Source: Canna indica (taxonomy: Eukaryota; Streptophyta; Magnoliopsida; Zingiberales; Cannaceae). From it: DNA of 64,000 nucleotides. The notes below the pieces were generated by a model. It was not told where the DNA came from. It saw only the letters and a list, made by a program, of their open reading frames with translations, and searched no databases. The stretch covers positions 82,485,501 to 82,549,500 of the forward strand of contig CP136890.1 in the NCBI GenBank assembly GCA_034359265.1, written 5' to 3'. Below are positions 11,015-22,190 of the stretch, piece after piece (the stretch's first letter is position 1; every line of letters starts with the position of its first letter). The position numbers were made by a program, and so were the translations under genes.

Positions 11015-14000
11015 ATGGATAAAACTTGGATGTCAGCACCTCAATCATCTAAAGCCTATGCGAGAGGAATGAAAAATTTTATGCAGTTCGCAATTGACAA
11101 TGGATTGGATGAAGATGGCACAATGAATTATCCGTGCAAAAAATGCATCAATAGAAATATCATAAACCAGAAGATGTTGAAAGACACTTAATATGGAATG
11201 GAATTTTACCGAGATATACCATTTGGTATTACCATGGTGAACCTTTATATCCGACAACAGAAGCACAACTTGATATATTAAACAGAGCTGAAGCATCCCA
11301 TCAACTACATTATCATAATGATGAAACGCCAATTGATGTCAATGATGAAACACCAATTGATGTCAATGATGAAACACCAATTGATGTCAATGATGAAACA
11401 CCAATTGATGTCAATGATGAAACACTAAATGTTAATCTTGATGAAGCTCCAAATGCATTCGAACCGCCACAAGAATCTTCCCAACATTCTATGATGGATG
11501 ATCTTGATGTTCATCTGTATCCAAAGTGTGTAAAATACAGTAAATCATCATTTATCATTCAATTATATCATATAAAGGTTCTTAATGGTTGGTCTGGAAA
11601 GTCATTCTCAATGTTGTTAGAATTGTTGAAAGAAGCTTTTCTAGAAGGCAATACACTTCCATCAACGTGTTATCAAGCAAAAAAAAATATGAAAGATTTG
11701 GGTTTATTCTATCAAAAGATACATGCTTGTCCAAATGATTGCATTCTATACATGGATGAAACTGCGGAAGCATCAACATGCAACATTTGTGGATTGTCTC
11801 GATGGACTCCCTCTTCAACTAATGATGAATCAACAAGTCAGTTAGAACGGAAAAAAAACCCTGCAAAAGTGTTACGATATTTTCCACTTATTCCAAGACT
11901 GACTCGTTTATATATGTCATCGAAGACAGCAAGCTCGATGAGATGGCATTCTGAAAGACGCACCAAAGATGGAATCATACGACTCCCTGCTGATGCAGAA
12001 GCTTGGCAAGCTTTTGACAGAAGATATCCAGACTTCGCTGTTGATTCACGTAATGTTAGATTGGGTCTTGCAAGTGATGGATTTAATCCATTTCGATCAA
12101 TGAGCACAACTTATAGCACTTGGCCTGTTGTATTGATACCTTATAATATGGAACCATGAGCATGTATGAAGAGATCTTCAATAATGTTATCAATGTTAAT
12201 TCCAGGCGCTATGGGACCAGGAAATGACATTGATGTGTATTTACAACCTCTCATTTCTGAATTGAAGCTATTGTGGAGCGGAGTAACAACATTTGATAGT
12301 ATCTCCGGTGAACAATTTACTCTGCGTGCAGCTTTAATGTGGACCATTAATGATTTTCCAGCATATGCAATGTTATCAGGTTGGAGCACTAAAGGACGAT
12401 ATGCATGTCCCATATGCGGTGATAAGACAGATTCTCGTTGGCTTAATCACGAAAAAAAACATTGTTATCTAGGCCATCGTAGATGGTTGTCACAAGAACA
12501 TCCGTTTCGTCAGGACACTGAATTATTTGACGGGACAATAGAAAATGATAATGCACCAGTGTCAGTTGATTCAAAAATTGTTTACGAGCAGATTCAACAC
12601 ATTAAACATGTTTATGACAAAACTACCAACACAAGTAAAAAACGCACTCGAAATAATTTGGGTAGTGAGTTAGAAGGCATTAATGCAGACACACAAACTC
12701 AGCAAAGTTTTCAGAGGCAAGATTATGGATTGTGGAAAAAGAAAAGTATATTTTTTGAATTACCATATTGGTAGCATAATCCATTGCGCCATAATTTGGA
12801 TGTTATGCATATTGAGAAAAATATATGTGATAATCTGATTGGTACTATATTGGATATTGATGGAAAAGGGAAAGATAATTTAAATGCACGATTAGATTTG
12901 CAAGACATGAATATAAGACATCATTTACATCCAATATTATTACCAAATGGTAGATATGATATACCCTTGGCAATTTATTCAATGTCCACTCTTGAAAAGG
13001 ATCTCATGCTGACATGTATCAAAAATATGAAAGTGCCCGATGGATATTCATCAAATATTTCTAGATGTGTGAATCTCAAGGATCATAGATTACAAAACTT
13101 GAAGAGTCATGATTCACATATACTGCTTCAAGATGTTTTTCCGCATGCATTACGAGGAATTGTGCATAAAGATGTTCTCCTCATTGTTAAAGAGATTTCT
13201 GCATTTTTCAAAAAGTTATGCAGTGCCAATTTAGACCATTGTGCCCTCGACGATTTGCAATCACGTGTGCCTTTGCTCTTATGTAAAATGGAGCAAATTT
13301 TTCCACCGAGTTTTTTTCACTATTATGGTGCATTTGATGATTCACCTTCCAACAGAGGTGAAACTTGGTGGTCCTGTTCATTACCGTTGGATGTACCCAA
13401 TTGAAAGGTTTGTTTTATTTATATTTGTCTCGTGGTCCGCATGATTCACCTTCCAACATGAATTTGTCTCGTGTTCATAGGTTATTTATGAGATATAAAT
13501 CTCATGTTCGAAATAAAGCACAACCAGAGGGATCCATCGCTGAAGGATATATTGCTAATGAATGTCTTACATTTTGTTCTCGATATTTTAATAATATTGA
13601 AACGGTGTTCAATCGACCGCAGAGAAATTATGAAGTTGAAAATATTGGAAACTACTTATTTTCTTCTGGTGGTCGATTTATTGGCAAAGCTCGTGTTAGT
13701 ACGTTGGATTTAAATGCATATGCACAAATGCACAGATATGTCTTGTTGCATACTCCAATGATTGAACCATACAAAAGGTATCAATTGTTATTAAATGTCT
13801 CCATATTTTAAGTTATTTTAAGATTATTGGTGTAATTTTTATTTTATTGTCTCAGGCAATTTCTTGAAGAACAATGTCATATAAATAATTTATCTGTTGC
13901 ATCGAATGCTCAACAACAAAGGTGGATCATAGAGAGATTCGCATTGTGGTTACAAAATAAATTGTCGGAAATGGTACAAAATGATTGTGATGCTTCACTA

Positions 14001-14441
14001 CTTGCGTTAGCTCGAGGTCCAGTATCTGTAATTAAAAAATATGATGGATTGATTATAAATGGTTATAGATTTCATACCAAGCAACGAGAAAGATTGCGTA
14101 AAACACAAAATAATGGTTTAATGGTTGAGGCTGACAATCGTCAATATTATGGAGTTCTAACAGATGTAATTGAATTGGACTATCGTGGGGTATTCAAGGT
14201 AGTTCTTTTTCGTGCTGAATGGGTTGATATAAGGAATTCACGGGGTTTCCGAGTGGATGAGAATGAATTCACATTAGTTAATCTTTCTCGATTATTTCAT
14301 ACCGGTGCATTTCTAAAAGATGACCCGTATGTGTTTTCATCACAAGCAAAACAAGTATTTTACATGTCAGATCCGAAGAATAATGAGTGGTCGCATGTCA
14401 TAAATGTATATCCTAGATATTTATATGACATCGGTAAATGA
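11015..14441 (+). pseudogene. CACTA 1 tnpD-type transposase, degraded
   Basis: The start MDKTWMSAPQSSKAYARGMK fits the transposase-associated N-terminal domain. The Transposase_21 region follows (GLASDGFNPF, then MWTINDFPAYAMLSGWST), then LRHNLDVMHIEKNI, a DUF4218-like part (13100-13780) and a DUF4216 region in the last exon (about 13857-14441, GYRFHTKQ to YDIGK). Breaks: a frameshift near 11150, TGA at 12157-12159 and TAG at 12772-12774. A disordered patch with a frameshift lies around 13360-13480. A GT-AG intron falls at about 13779-13856. The family moves DNA by cut-and-paste; this copy cannot make a full protein. Confidence -1.
11317..11430 (+). repeat. 24-bp tandem repeats coding an octapeptide in tnpD
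   Basis: Four near-identical 24-bp units (11317-11412) and a partial fifth encode repeats of DETPIDVN in the frame of the transposase. They sit between the N-terminal domain and the Transposase_21 region. The near identity indicates recent expansion by slippage or unequal exchange. Confidence -1.
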
Positions 14442-14521
14442 CTTATTATTTATCAATATTATTTATATAATTTGTTAATCTTTATGTATTTATCAATATA
14501 TAATATTATGTTATTATACAG

Positions 14522-17305
14522 GATGTCAAGATCAAGAATAATAGATTCAGATGCTGAGACCCGCGAGGATGGGGAACTTAGTCCCGAGAGTGATCGTCCT
14601 GGGTCGTCACAAGGACGAATTCATAGACCTTTCTACATTTGGAGTTAGTTTTTATGTCATCATACATGTGAATATTATTTATTTAATCAAATTTATATTA
14701 ATGTTTTCTGATGTAATTTAAAAACAGATACGACAACACAAATGCAACATGAAGGGTCTCCATATTTTACAGCATCTTCTGTGTATTGCTTCTTTCGCCT
14801 CTTTCGCCGTCAAAGTGCCTATGGTACCAGTTCATATTTGGTTACCCGAAGCCCATGTAGAGGCACCTACGGCTGGATCCGTCATCTTGGCAGGAATTCC
14901 TTCAAAATTGGGAACCCACAGGTTTTTAAGATTTTCAATACCCATGTTTCCCGAAGCGACACTTCGTTCCACTCCTTTCATTTATACTCCAAGCGCGATT
15001 GCTATAATATATACTCCCTCGACCACTTCAAGACAGATCGATCTTAAGAAGATCATTGCCTACTCCCCAGTAGCCCATATGAATCTGGTGACTATTGGTA
15101 TGTCTAGTCGGGTGGCGGCCGTTAGGTCACCTATTTTGAGTTATGGACACACAAGCAAGGCCAAAACATGTGTGCCGGGCGTGCGACCCATCAACCTACT
15201 AGCAATAGGGGAGAAAACACAGCATGTCGCAACAAAAGCGTCGATTCGAGGCGTCAGCAAAACACTGTCGTCTGTTCCAAAAACAAAACCCCTTTACGCC
15301 CCGGGACGGGAGTGGGGGACGGCCCTACGCGCAGACAGCAGCAGCACCGGCTCTACGAAGTCCGAATCGAATCTTTCTGTTGGCTTTCCCGTGAATAATC
15401 ATTGTTGGGCACGGCGAAGCGAGCGCTTCTAGCTCTTTCGCTTGCTTCTTTCTTATTGTGGCGGCTATTATGGCGTGGCGGAAATGAACGAAAAGCGAGA
15501 TGAACGTTATTTTCAAATCGATTGATAGATGGCCTGATCTGTTCTGATAGATCGAAAGAGTAGGAATAGATAGAGAAGAAAGAGGGACAAGAAAAAGGGG
15601 AAATCCCCTATTTCTATCTATTGATGAGACAAGATATCTATCTATACACTTAATCCCGACCAGTTAATTATGGTTAATTTTTCTGATTGGGGTCAAAGTC
15701 ATGATGGCGGCCACAGATTATACTCACGTTTTATGGGGTTACTAGTGCGTGATTCTACATTCTTACCATTGACGCCTGACCCTTGGAATCAAATTTCTTC
15801 CATATATAAGAATGGATTATGGGACCAATTATTGGTATGTTATGAATTTATGTTAGATTGCATTATTTAGTTGTGTGAAACTATATATTAAATATATATT
15901 TTGGGGTCAAACTAATATCATTTATAAATGCAGAGATATTTTTTGATCCCTACTGAGAACAGGGATCGTATTTTCCGCACTACTATGGCAGCCTTCGACA
16001 GAAAATTTAAAAATTATAAACTTATATTAAAAAAAATATATTTTAAAATTGAAGAGTCAAAAGAGGAAAATCTTACACGTCGACCACGAAATGTTAGTAG
16101 AGAATCATGGATAAGAATGGTCGACTATTGGCATTCTTCGGCTAGTCAGGTAAGAATTTATATTTTGATACTTGCAATATTTTTTTTATAATTATAATTA
16201 AATATGACAGGCTGCATCTAAACGGGGTCGAAGGGCAAGAAGGGCAAGAAGTGCAACTCAAGATTGCATACATACTAGCGGTGCGACCCCTTACATTCAA
16301 AGACGTGCTGATTTTATAAGTAGTTTAGTAAATAATTTATAATTTATTTGTTTTTATTTTTAATATTTTTTAAATAATTAATTTTTATTTATATTGTGTG
16401 AAGCGGCGTGCACATGATAGAGAGCCCAGTGAGCTTGAAGTGTATAGAACAACACATCTTCGTAGAAGTGGACGAGGATATGTACGCGAAGAAGCAGCTC
16501 AATTTATGGTATAACACATCTACGAATGAATTAAATTAATATTTTTTAAATTTATAATCTATTTTTTGAAATGTAGGCCACCGCCGAACGAACACTTAAT
16601 GAACGACTTGAGACTAATCCAACAACAGAGCGAGTTCAACTCGAGAACCAAGTATATCGGGAAATATCTGGTCCCGAACATCATTCTCGAGTTCGCCTAC
16701 AAGGGATTGGAGTCACACCAAGTCAATTTTATGAACATCATCGACAATCTTTTGTTGCATCTTCCCACGATGCAACATATGACGAGCTTCGACGGCAACA
16801 AGAGGCTGCAATGAAAGAAATGCAGCAAAAACATGATGCTGAGATGATGGAGGTTCAGCAAAGACTGAACAGAATGTAGCAGATGTGGTTTCAACATCAA
16901 GTTAATAATTCATCGTCACAGGGGCTAAATCCAATTATTAATCAAGCTAATATGTTTTCCTCGCCAATTGATTATGTATGTATTTATTTAATTTATTTGT
17001 AGTTGATATTTTTAGCATTGTAATTAATTAAATATGTTTTTTAACAGGATCGATTGTATGTTCCTGAAAGTCTTCCTCATGAAATACCGCCAGCTAATCT
17101 CGGAGAAGGTACAAGTAAAGATCCATTTCTAAACTGTAAGTAATTTATATATTGTCATACTGAATATTTTAATTAATAATATTTAAATTTATATGCTTAT
17201 AATTGATATAAATGTATAGATAGAGATGTTGATCCGTATAGAGAAGACGACGAGGAAGAACAAGAAGACGAGGAGGAGCAGGAGGAAATGGACGATGAAG
17301 ATTAA
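14522..17305 (+). pseudogene. CACTA 1 tnpA-like gene (Transposase_24 type), interrupted
   Basis: The first exon begins MSRSRIIDSDAETREDGEL at 14522. Later exons read VNFSDWGQSHD (15670), QRYFLIPTENRDRIF (15932), a basic stretch SKRGRRARRARSATQD (16210), RTTHLRRSGRGYVREE (16448), a coiled-coil-like segment LRRQQEAAMKEMQQKHDAE (16790) and an acidic tail ending at TAA 17303-17305. This matches the plant PF03004 family found as the second gene of CACTA elements, and the minus-strand genes at 57 and 60 kb are relatives. The coding series is broken by the mitochondrial insert (about 14770-15655) and an in-frame TAG near 16878. Exon limits are approximate. Confidence -1.
14770..15655 (+). pseudogene. 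nad4: Mitochondrial nad4 fragment inserted in nuclear DNA (NUMT)
   Basis: The frame from about 14770 reads FASFAVKVPMVPVHIWLPEA, then HVEAPTAGSVILAG and later RQIDLKKIIAY and VAHMNLVTIGM. This is plant mitochondrial NADH dehydrogenase subunit 4, part of respiratory complex I. About 110 residues match; similarity stops after VTIGM near 15100. The next 550 bp are GC-richer and non-coding, as expected if an adjoining group II intron or other mitochondrial sequence came along. Several Ser/Pro/His/Arg codons stand where the edited protein has Leu/Phe/Ser/Tyr/Cys, each explained by C-to-U editing. So the source was DNA, not edited mRNA. The exact right edge is uncertain. Confidence -1.
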
Positions 17306-17489
17306 ATTATTTAATTTTATTTGTAAATAAAATTATGAATTATTGTTTTAATCAAATTTTGTATTACTATTCCAGTTAAATAAAATTATGAATTTTGATG
17401 CTAATTTGATTAATTTTAAATTAATTAGCTAATTAATATATTAATTATTTATTACGAATAAATTTTATTTAAAAAAAATAAAAAAACGC

Positions 17490-17783
17490 TATATTGACGC
17501 CTGTGGAGGCGCCACAGGCGTCAATATGCTAAACATATTGACGCCTCTTTTTTGACTGTAGGATGCGTCGAAATTTAAATATTGACGCCTCTTTTTTGAC
17601 TGTAGGAGGCGTCAAAATTTAAATATTGACGCCTGCATAGACGTCAATATTTAAAATTAAGCGGAGGGTTTTTGACACGCGTTTTCGACGAATTAACTGC
17701 CGTCAGAATGCAAATATTTACTTCCTCCGACGTCAAAATTTCTTTATAATTTGCCGTCAGAATTCCAACGATGTGTTGTAGTG
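17490..17783. repeat. Right subterminal repeat array of CACTA 1
   Basis: The motif ATTGACGCC and its complement GGCGTCAATAT recur at 17493-17640, with a perfect hairpin around GACGCCTGTGGAGGCGCC. Diverged copies (gacgtcaaaatt) follow to the right terminus. The core GACGCC is shared with the left array, as expected for paired binding sites of one element. Confidence -1.
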
Positions 17784-18345
17784 CACGTAGGCGGAGGCAC
17801 AATAGTAGGGCAATTGTCCCTCCTCAAATTCTAAAATTCTCTACTTATATAAGGTGAAAAGTCAAGTTGTCCCTCTCAAATCTTGGGTGTGGGTGGCCGG
17901 TGGGAGTGGTGGATCTTTAATTTGCGGGGGGTAAAATTGACTTTTCGCTTTATATAAGTAAGGAATTTAAGAAAATTATGGGCCCGCAATCATCGATTCT
18001 TCTCGTCAAATACCGGGGGCTCGAATTCGTGGCGGAGATAGCTCGAGTTAAGTTAAACTAGCGGGAAAGCATGTTATCGTATTCTTGCAGTGGATCCTTT
18101 CTATTGGAACGAGACATGGCTGGGGGAGAGAGCACCACGTAGGCGGAGGCACATTTGTGGGGCAATTGTCCCTCCTCAAATTCTAAAATTCTCTACTTAT
18201 ATAAAGTGAAAAGTCACGTTGTCCCTCTCAAATCTTGGGTGTGGGTGGCCGATGGGAGTGGTGGATCTTTAATTTGCGGGGGGTAAAATTGACTTTTCCC
18301 TTTATATAAGTAAGGAATTTAAGAAAATTATGGGCCCGCAATAGT
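17784..18345. repeat. Tandem 352-bp duplication with an internal foldback
   Basis: The block starting cacgtaggcggaggcaca at 17784 starts again at 18136. Between them lies a copy of the flank seen at 8150-8257. Inside each unit, ctacttatataaggtgaaaa is matched by an inverted copy (cttttcgctttatataagta), forming an imperfect foldback. An inverted copy of the same segment also lies at 19786-19895. No gene is seen; the foldback may be an old MITE. Confidence -1.
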
Positions 18346-19198
18346 GTCTTTACCCTCGTCTGGGAGAACTTAATTGATCATGATTTATGGTTCATCTTTC
18401 TTTCTCTTTTGGTTTGTTTTGAGAAAGATATCATATGATTCTTTTTCTATCAAGATGTATGGATTTATGTGTCTATACAAATGTGAAAATGCGCATAAGC
18501 TCTATTTGCCTATACCATTTTATGAGTCTCCTCCTTTTGCATATGACTTCGCTACTCCCTTTGGCAGCATCTACTAATTCGGAAGAAAAGAAGAAAACTC
18601 AATAGGTAATAAGTCATTTGTGATGATTTATCCACTCGAGGAGGGAATGAAAATATAGATCCCCGCTTGTTTTGATCATGAAATAGATAAAATATATCAA
18701 TTATGTTTATCACATCTCATGTCCGTTCTAGTATTCTACCCGCTTTATTTTTAATAATCAAACAACAAATATTACTTAGTCTCTCTCCTTTAACTTTCTT
18801 CATGAGTACTTACGTGGACGGAAAAAAATTCTTCTCGCCTCTTTTTAATTTTTTTAGTGACAATCATAACAACTCTATGATTTATTGCCAATATCATAAC
18901 TTTTTTAATCAAAATTGCCTGATTAATTTTTCAGAAATTAAGTATCATACTCAAAATGTCGCAAAAAGCTATTAATAAACGTCTGAATTATGTTTGGCAA
19001 ACTCAAAATGTTGCGAAAAGCTATTATGCAACGTCTTAAATTTTTTGGTAGTCATGTGTCAAATTCCTTCATAATTTTCCTTAAACTTTGTAACCCTTGA
19101 GAAGTTTCTAAAAAGAAAATTCTAGTGAAATTTTGGGCCAAATTTCTTAACTCATCAAATATAACAGTTTTGAATCACCTATGGAATCAGACGTTTCA
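18346..19198. other. AT-rich sequence without recognisable feature
   Basis: I see only short unrelated open frames and no similarity to the elements around it. The words actcaaaatgt and cgcaaaaagctatta recur at 18950 and 19000 as a small local duplication. Confidence -1.
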
Positions 19199-19895
19199 CC
19201 GGCACACACTTCGTTGCCCACTGGCACGTGACGGTCCACCGCCTCTCCTTCTCGTAGGTTGTTGTCCCAGTCTTTATATCGCGCGGCCGGCTCAACCTAC
19301 CATAATAACCGACCTTAATTGCAATTACATATATGTTTCAGATTGAAATTAACGGATAACAAAATTGGGAGATCCCGTGTAACAATCATCGTTACGATAT
19401 GTAACGAAAATTCCTTCCATCAAATAACTTTTATGTATACAAAAGACATCCATTTTATATCTAATAATCCAATTTAGCTCAATTTGGATTCGTGGGATTT
19501 AAGCAAAAAATTAAGCCATGGAAAAAAGAAACTCAGGCAGATGTACATGTCATAAAACGGACCGCTGTAAATAGTTGTAACTAGTTCGAGAGAAGGGAAG
19601 GGAAGGGGTACGTTACACCGGCGGAAGCGAGCGTGAGGCTTATTCATCACCGGTTCTTCTCGTCAAGTACCGGGGGCTCGAATTCGTGGCGGAGATAGCT
19701 CGAGTTAAGTTAAATCGGCGGGAAAGAACGTTATTGTGTTCTTGTGGTGGATCCTTTCTATTGGAATGAGGCGTGGCCGAGGGAGAAATTTTAACATTTG
19801 AGAGGGACAACGTGACTTTTCACCTTATATAAGTAGAGAATTTTAGAATTTGAGGAGGGACAATTGCCCCACTAATGTGCCTCCACCCTTGTTCA
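19199..19895. repeat. Duplicated LNK upstream flank, distal copy with empty hAT site
   Basis: This copy aligns with 7280-8257 in direct orientation. At 19376-19383 it reads atcccgtg without the MITE, and it keeps the cttctcgtcaagtaccgg segment lost from the proximal copy. From 19786 it passes into the inverted foldback segment also found at 17784-18345. Confidence -1.
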
Positions 19896-20048
19896 CAAGA
19901 GTTGTTCATTTGCACCTTGCATGTGCATCTCATTTATGATTGATGCATGAGGGGTTAGTTTTTGCCACGCGTGAATCACATATTCTATGCACTATATATT
20001 AGTTTATTTCTATCATCTTGGGCGATCAAGAATGACAATTGTAATTAT

Positions 20049-20567
20049 ATTTTTGGTCCCCCAAAATATCATATTTTTTTCGTTTGGTCACTCCTTCTAA
20101 AAAAGTTTTCGTTTAGTCTCTTAAAAATTATTTTTCATTTCTGTTTGATCCCTCCGTTAACTTTTAATGTTAAGTGCCAATATGAAATGCTGACATGGAC
20201 TAAAGAGGGACCAAATAGAAAAAAATAGATATTTTAAGGGACTAAATGGAAAAAATATATATTTTAATAACCTAAAACATCATTATATATCGTTATATTT
20301 TAGGTTATTAAAATATATATTATTATGCTATATGTTATTAAAAAATATATTTTTTCATCTAGTCCCTTAAAATATCTTCTTTTTTTTCTGTTTAGTCCAT
20401 CTTTAATCCATGTCAGCATTGCCATGTTGGCACTTAACAATAAAAGTTTACGAAAAGTTAACAAAGGGACCAAATGGAAACAAAAATAGTTTTTGATGGA
20501 CTAAATTAAAACTTTTTAAAAATGAGGGACCAAACGAAAAAAATGATATTTTGAGGGACCGAAAATA
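20049..20567. mobile_element. Long inverted-repeat MITE-like element, 0.5 kb
   Basis: The left arm (tttttggtcccccaaaatat, then ttcgtttggtc) pairs with the right arm (gaccaaacgaaaaaaatgat, then gagggaccgaaaa). Pairing extends through the central ccatgtcagcat/atgctgacatgg and nearly to the middle at about 20300. There is no ORF. I could not fix a clear target duplication, so the superfamily is open; MULE-type is a guess. Confidence -1.
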
Positions 20568-20622
20568 GTATTTGCACCTTGGAAATTATAATTTTTAGCA
20601 AAAAAATATAGATGTCGTGATA

Positions 20623-20663
<41 letters not shown>

Positions 20664-20675
20664 TAACAATAATAA
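20623..20675. repeat. (TAA)n microsatellite
   Basis: About 12 uninterrupted TAA units followed by CAATAA variants. Confidence -1.
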
Positions 20676-21289
20676 TATCTGCACCAATATGTGAAAATAT
20701 TATTGTTTATATGTATTTGTATCATGTCGTATACTCGTATGAGCATGCACATTGTATACTTATAATTACAATATTAACATTAATACATGTTTATAATATA
20801 ATAATTTTATATAATAATTCATAATTATTTTTATACTATTTTATATGATGTATTTATAGATATGAATGTAATGTAAATATTTGTCCTTATGGGTTTGAAA
20901 ATTCATATTTGCTACTAATATAATGCAAATATGAATATGTAAATGCAAAACTTGGTGCGAATGTAACATTTATAATACATATAATATATATTATTTGTTG
21001 TCACCCTTAGATGCAATCAATTACCTCTTATTGCGTGTGGATTTGATATAATAATTGTCATAATTCAAAATAAATATTTAATTTGACGAAAATATTAGCC
21101 GCCAAGATTATTAATTTAACAAATAGTTTAATGTTTTCTTTCTCCATTTATTATTTTCAAAGTTATGACAATTATTCATTTTTCAAGTTCCATGTAACAC
21201 AAAGTTCCCAAGTTGATATTAAAGACCTTCTCCCGTTCTCTTGAGTGTAATGGGTGTATATTGTAAAAAATATATTCTTTTTGCAAATA
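20676..21289. other. AT-rich intergenic sequence, no feature seen
   Basis: The stretch is low in GC, with no coding similarity and no paired repeats that I can find. It ends where LINE ORF1 similarity begins. Confidence -1.
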
Positions 21290-21763
21290 TAGGGAAAGGT
21301 AAAGCCTAGGCTTACTTCTTGGGCTCAAGTGATTAAAGGTATTGTTCTCGGTCTTCTTGATCCTCTCGATCGGTCAATCTCTCAACCATCAACCGCACCC
21401 AAGCCTTTGTGACTAATCGTGTTCACTTTTTCTCGGAGCAATTCCAGGCTCGAGCCCAATCTTAGGCCGCTAGTCTAATTGGTAAGTTTCTTGGCAAACC
21501 CCTCTCATTGGCTTTGATTCGTTGGTGGGTTGATAAGCTCTATTATCCTTATGGTTTTCAATCTGTCCTCAACCTTGAGGAGGATTTCTTTAATATTTCA
21601 TTTGGACTCGATTGAATAATATGAATTTTGTGCTTACGAGTGGTCCGCAGTCTTTTCGTAGGAATGTTATTTATCTCATCCCCTAGAAACCACAACTCCA
21701 ACCCTAGGATGAGCTTTTTCACTATTGCTTTGGTATGGTTTCACATTCATGCATTACCTTTTG
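21290..21763 (+). pseudogene. LINE fragment 1: ORF1 (DUF4283-type), 5' part
   Basis: Translations read LIGKFLGKPLSLALIRWWVD, then LNLEEDFFNISFGLD and SGPQSFRRNVIY, then WFHIHALPF directly before the copia insertion. This is the pattern of the DUF4283 RNA-binding domain at the start of plant LINE-type elements. Several stops are present (for example near 21467 and 21687). The remainder of the same domain resumes after the copia element at 26993, so this was one sequence before insertion. Confidence -1.
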
Positions 21764-22119
21764 TGTTGACAGAGGTTCGAATGAAGAGAAGAAAGAAAGG
21801 AAGCTGGTATTAACAAGCATTAAAGGAAAATACATTGAAGGACTCAATAATATGTAGTTGATTGTATTAGTAAAAGGATACAAGTGTAATTTTGCTTTTT
21901 TGAATTGTTGCCGAGTCATATAAAAGGAGTTTAAACTGTTAAATGGAACAGAGAGCTCCTCACGTTTTTTCCTCTTCTTCTTGAGTCCTCTGGATCTGAT
22001 TCCAGGATATGTTGTAAAGCTTTCCTCCATCTTTGATTCAATGAAGCTAACCAATAGTTGAGCTGAGGTTTCCATTTCAATCAGTTGTTCCTCATTGTAT
22101 CTTGTTCATTCCGTCAACA
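21764..22119 (+). repeat. 5' LTR of the copia element
   Basis: This 356-bp repeat starts TGTTGACAGAGG and ends CCGTCAACA. A likely TATA box (catataaaagga, about 21917) marks the promoter, as usual within an LTR. Confidence -1.
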
Positions 22120-22133
22120 TGGTATCAGAGCCA
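22120..22133 (+). promoter_or_regulatory. Primer binding site, initiator tRNA-Met type
   Basis: Directly after the 5' LTR the sequence reads TGGTATCAGAGCCA, the usual match to the 3' end of plant initiator methionine tRNA that primes reverse transcription. Confidence -1.
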
Positions 22134-22190
22134 TCGGATTAGGCAAAATCGGAGATTCGCTTAGGGCTTGTTCTTCCCCAAATTGCTGAA

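Larger units (their letters stand above)
8258..17783 (+). mobile_element. CACTA (En/Spm) transposon 1, about 9.5 kb
   Basis: The left end is CACAACAAGAAAATTTCG and the right end, read inward, is CACTACAACACATCG. Both are CACTA-type termini, the left with one substitution in CACTA. A 3-bp duplication CAC flanks it (8255-8257 and 17784-17786). The tandem copy at 18128-18145 shows the uninterrupted target. Inside are subterminal repeats, a pyrimidine-rich leader, a large ATT-repeat tract, a tnpD-type transposase, a tnpA-like gene and a mitochondrial insert. Both genes carry stops and frame breaks, so the element is not autonomous now. Confidence -1.

Noticed and set aside
14742..15432. Frame of 227 codons as a nuclear nad4 gene
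   Set aside because: Only about 110 residues match nad4. Editing sites are unedited, no targeting sequence is seen and the rest is non-coding, so it is a NUMT.
18374..18975. Small ORFs of 67 and 90 codons
   Set aside because: They have no family resemblance, splice context or conservation to support them and are rich in Phe/Ser, as expected from AT-rich DNA.
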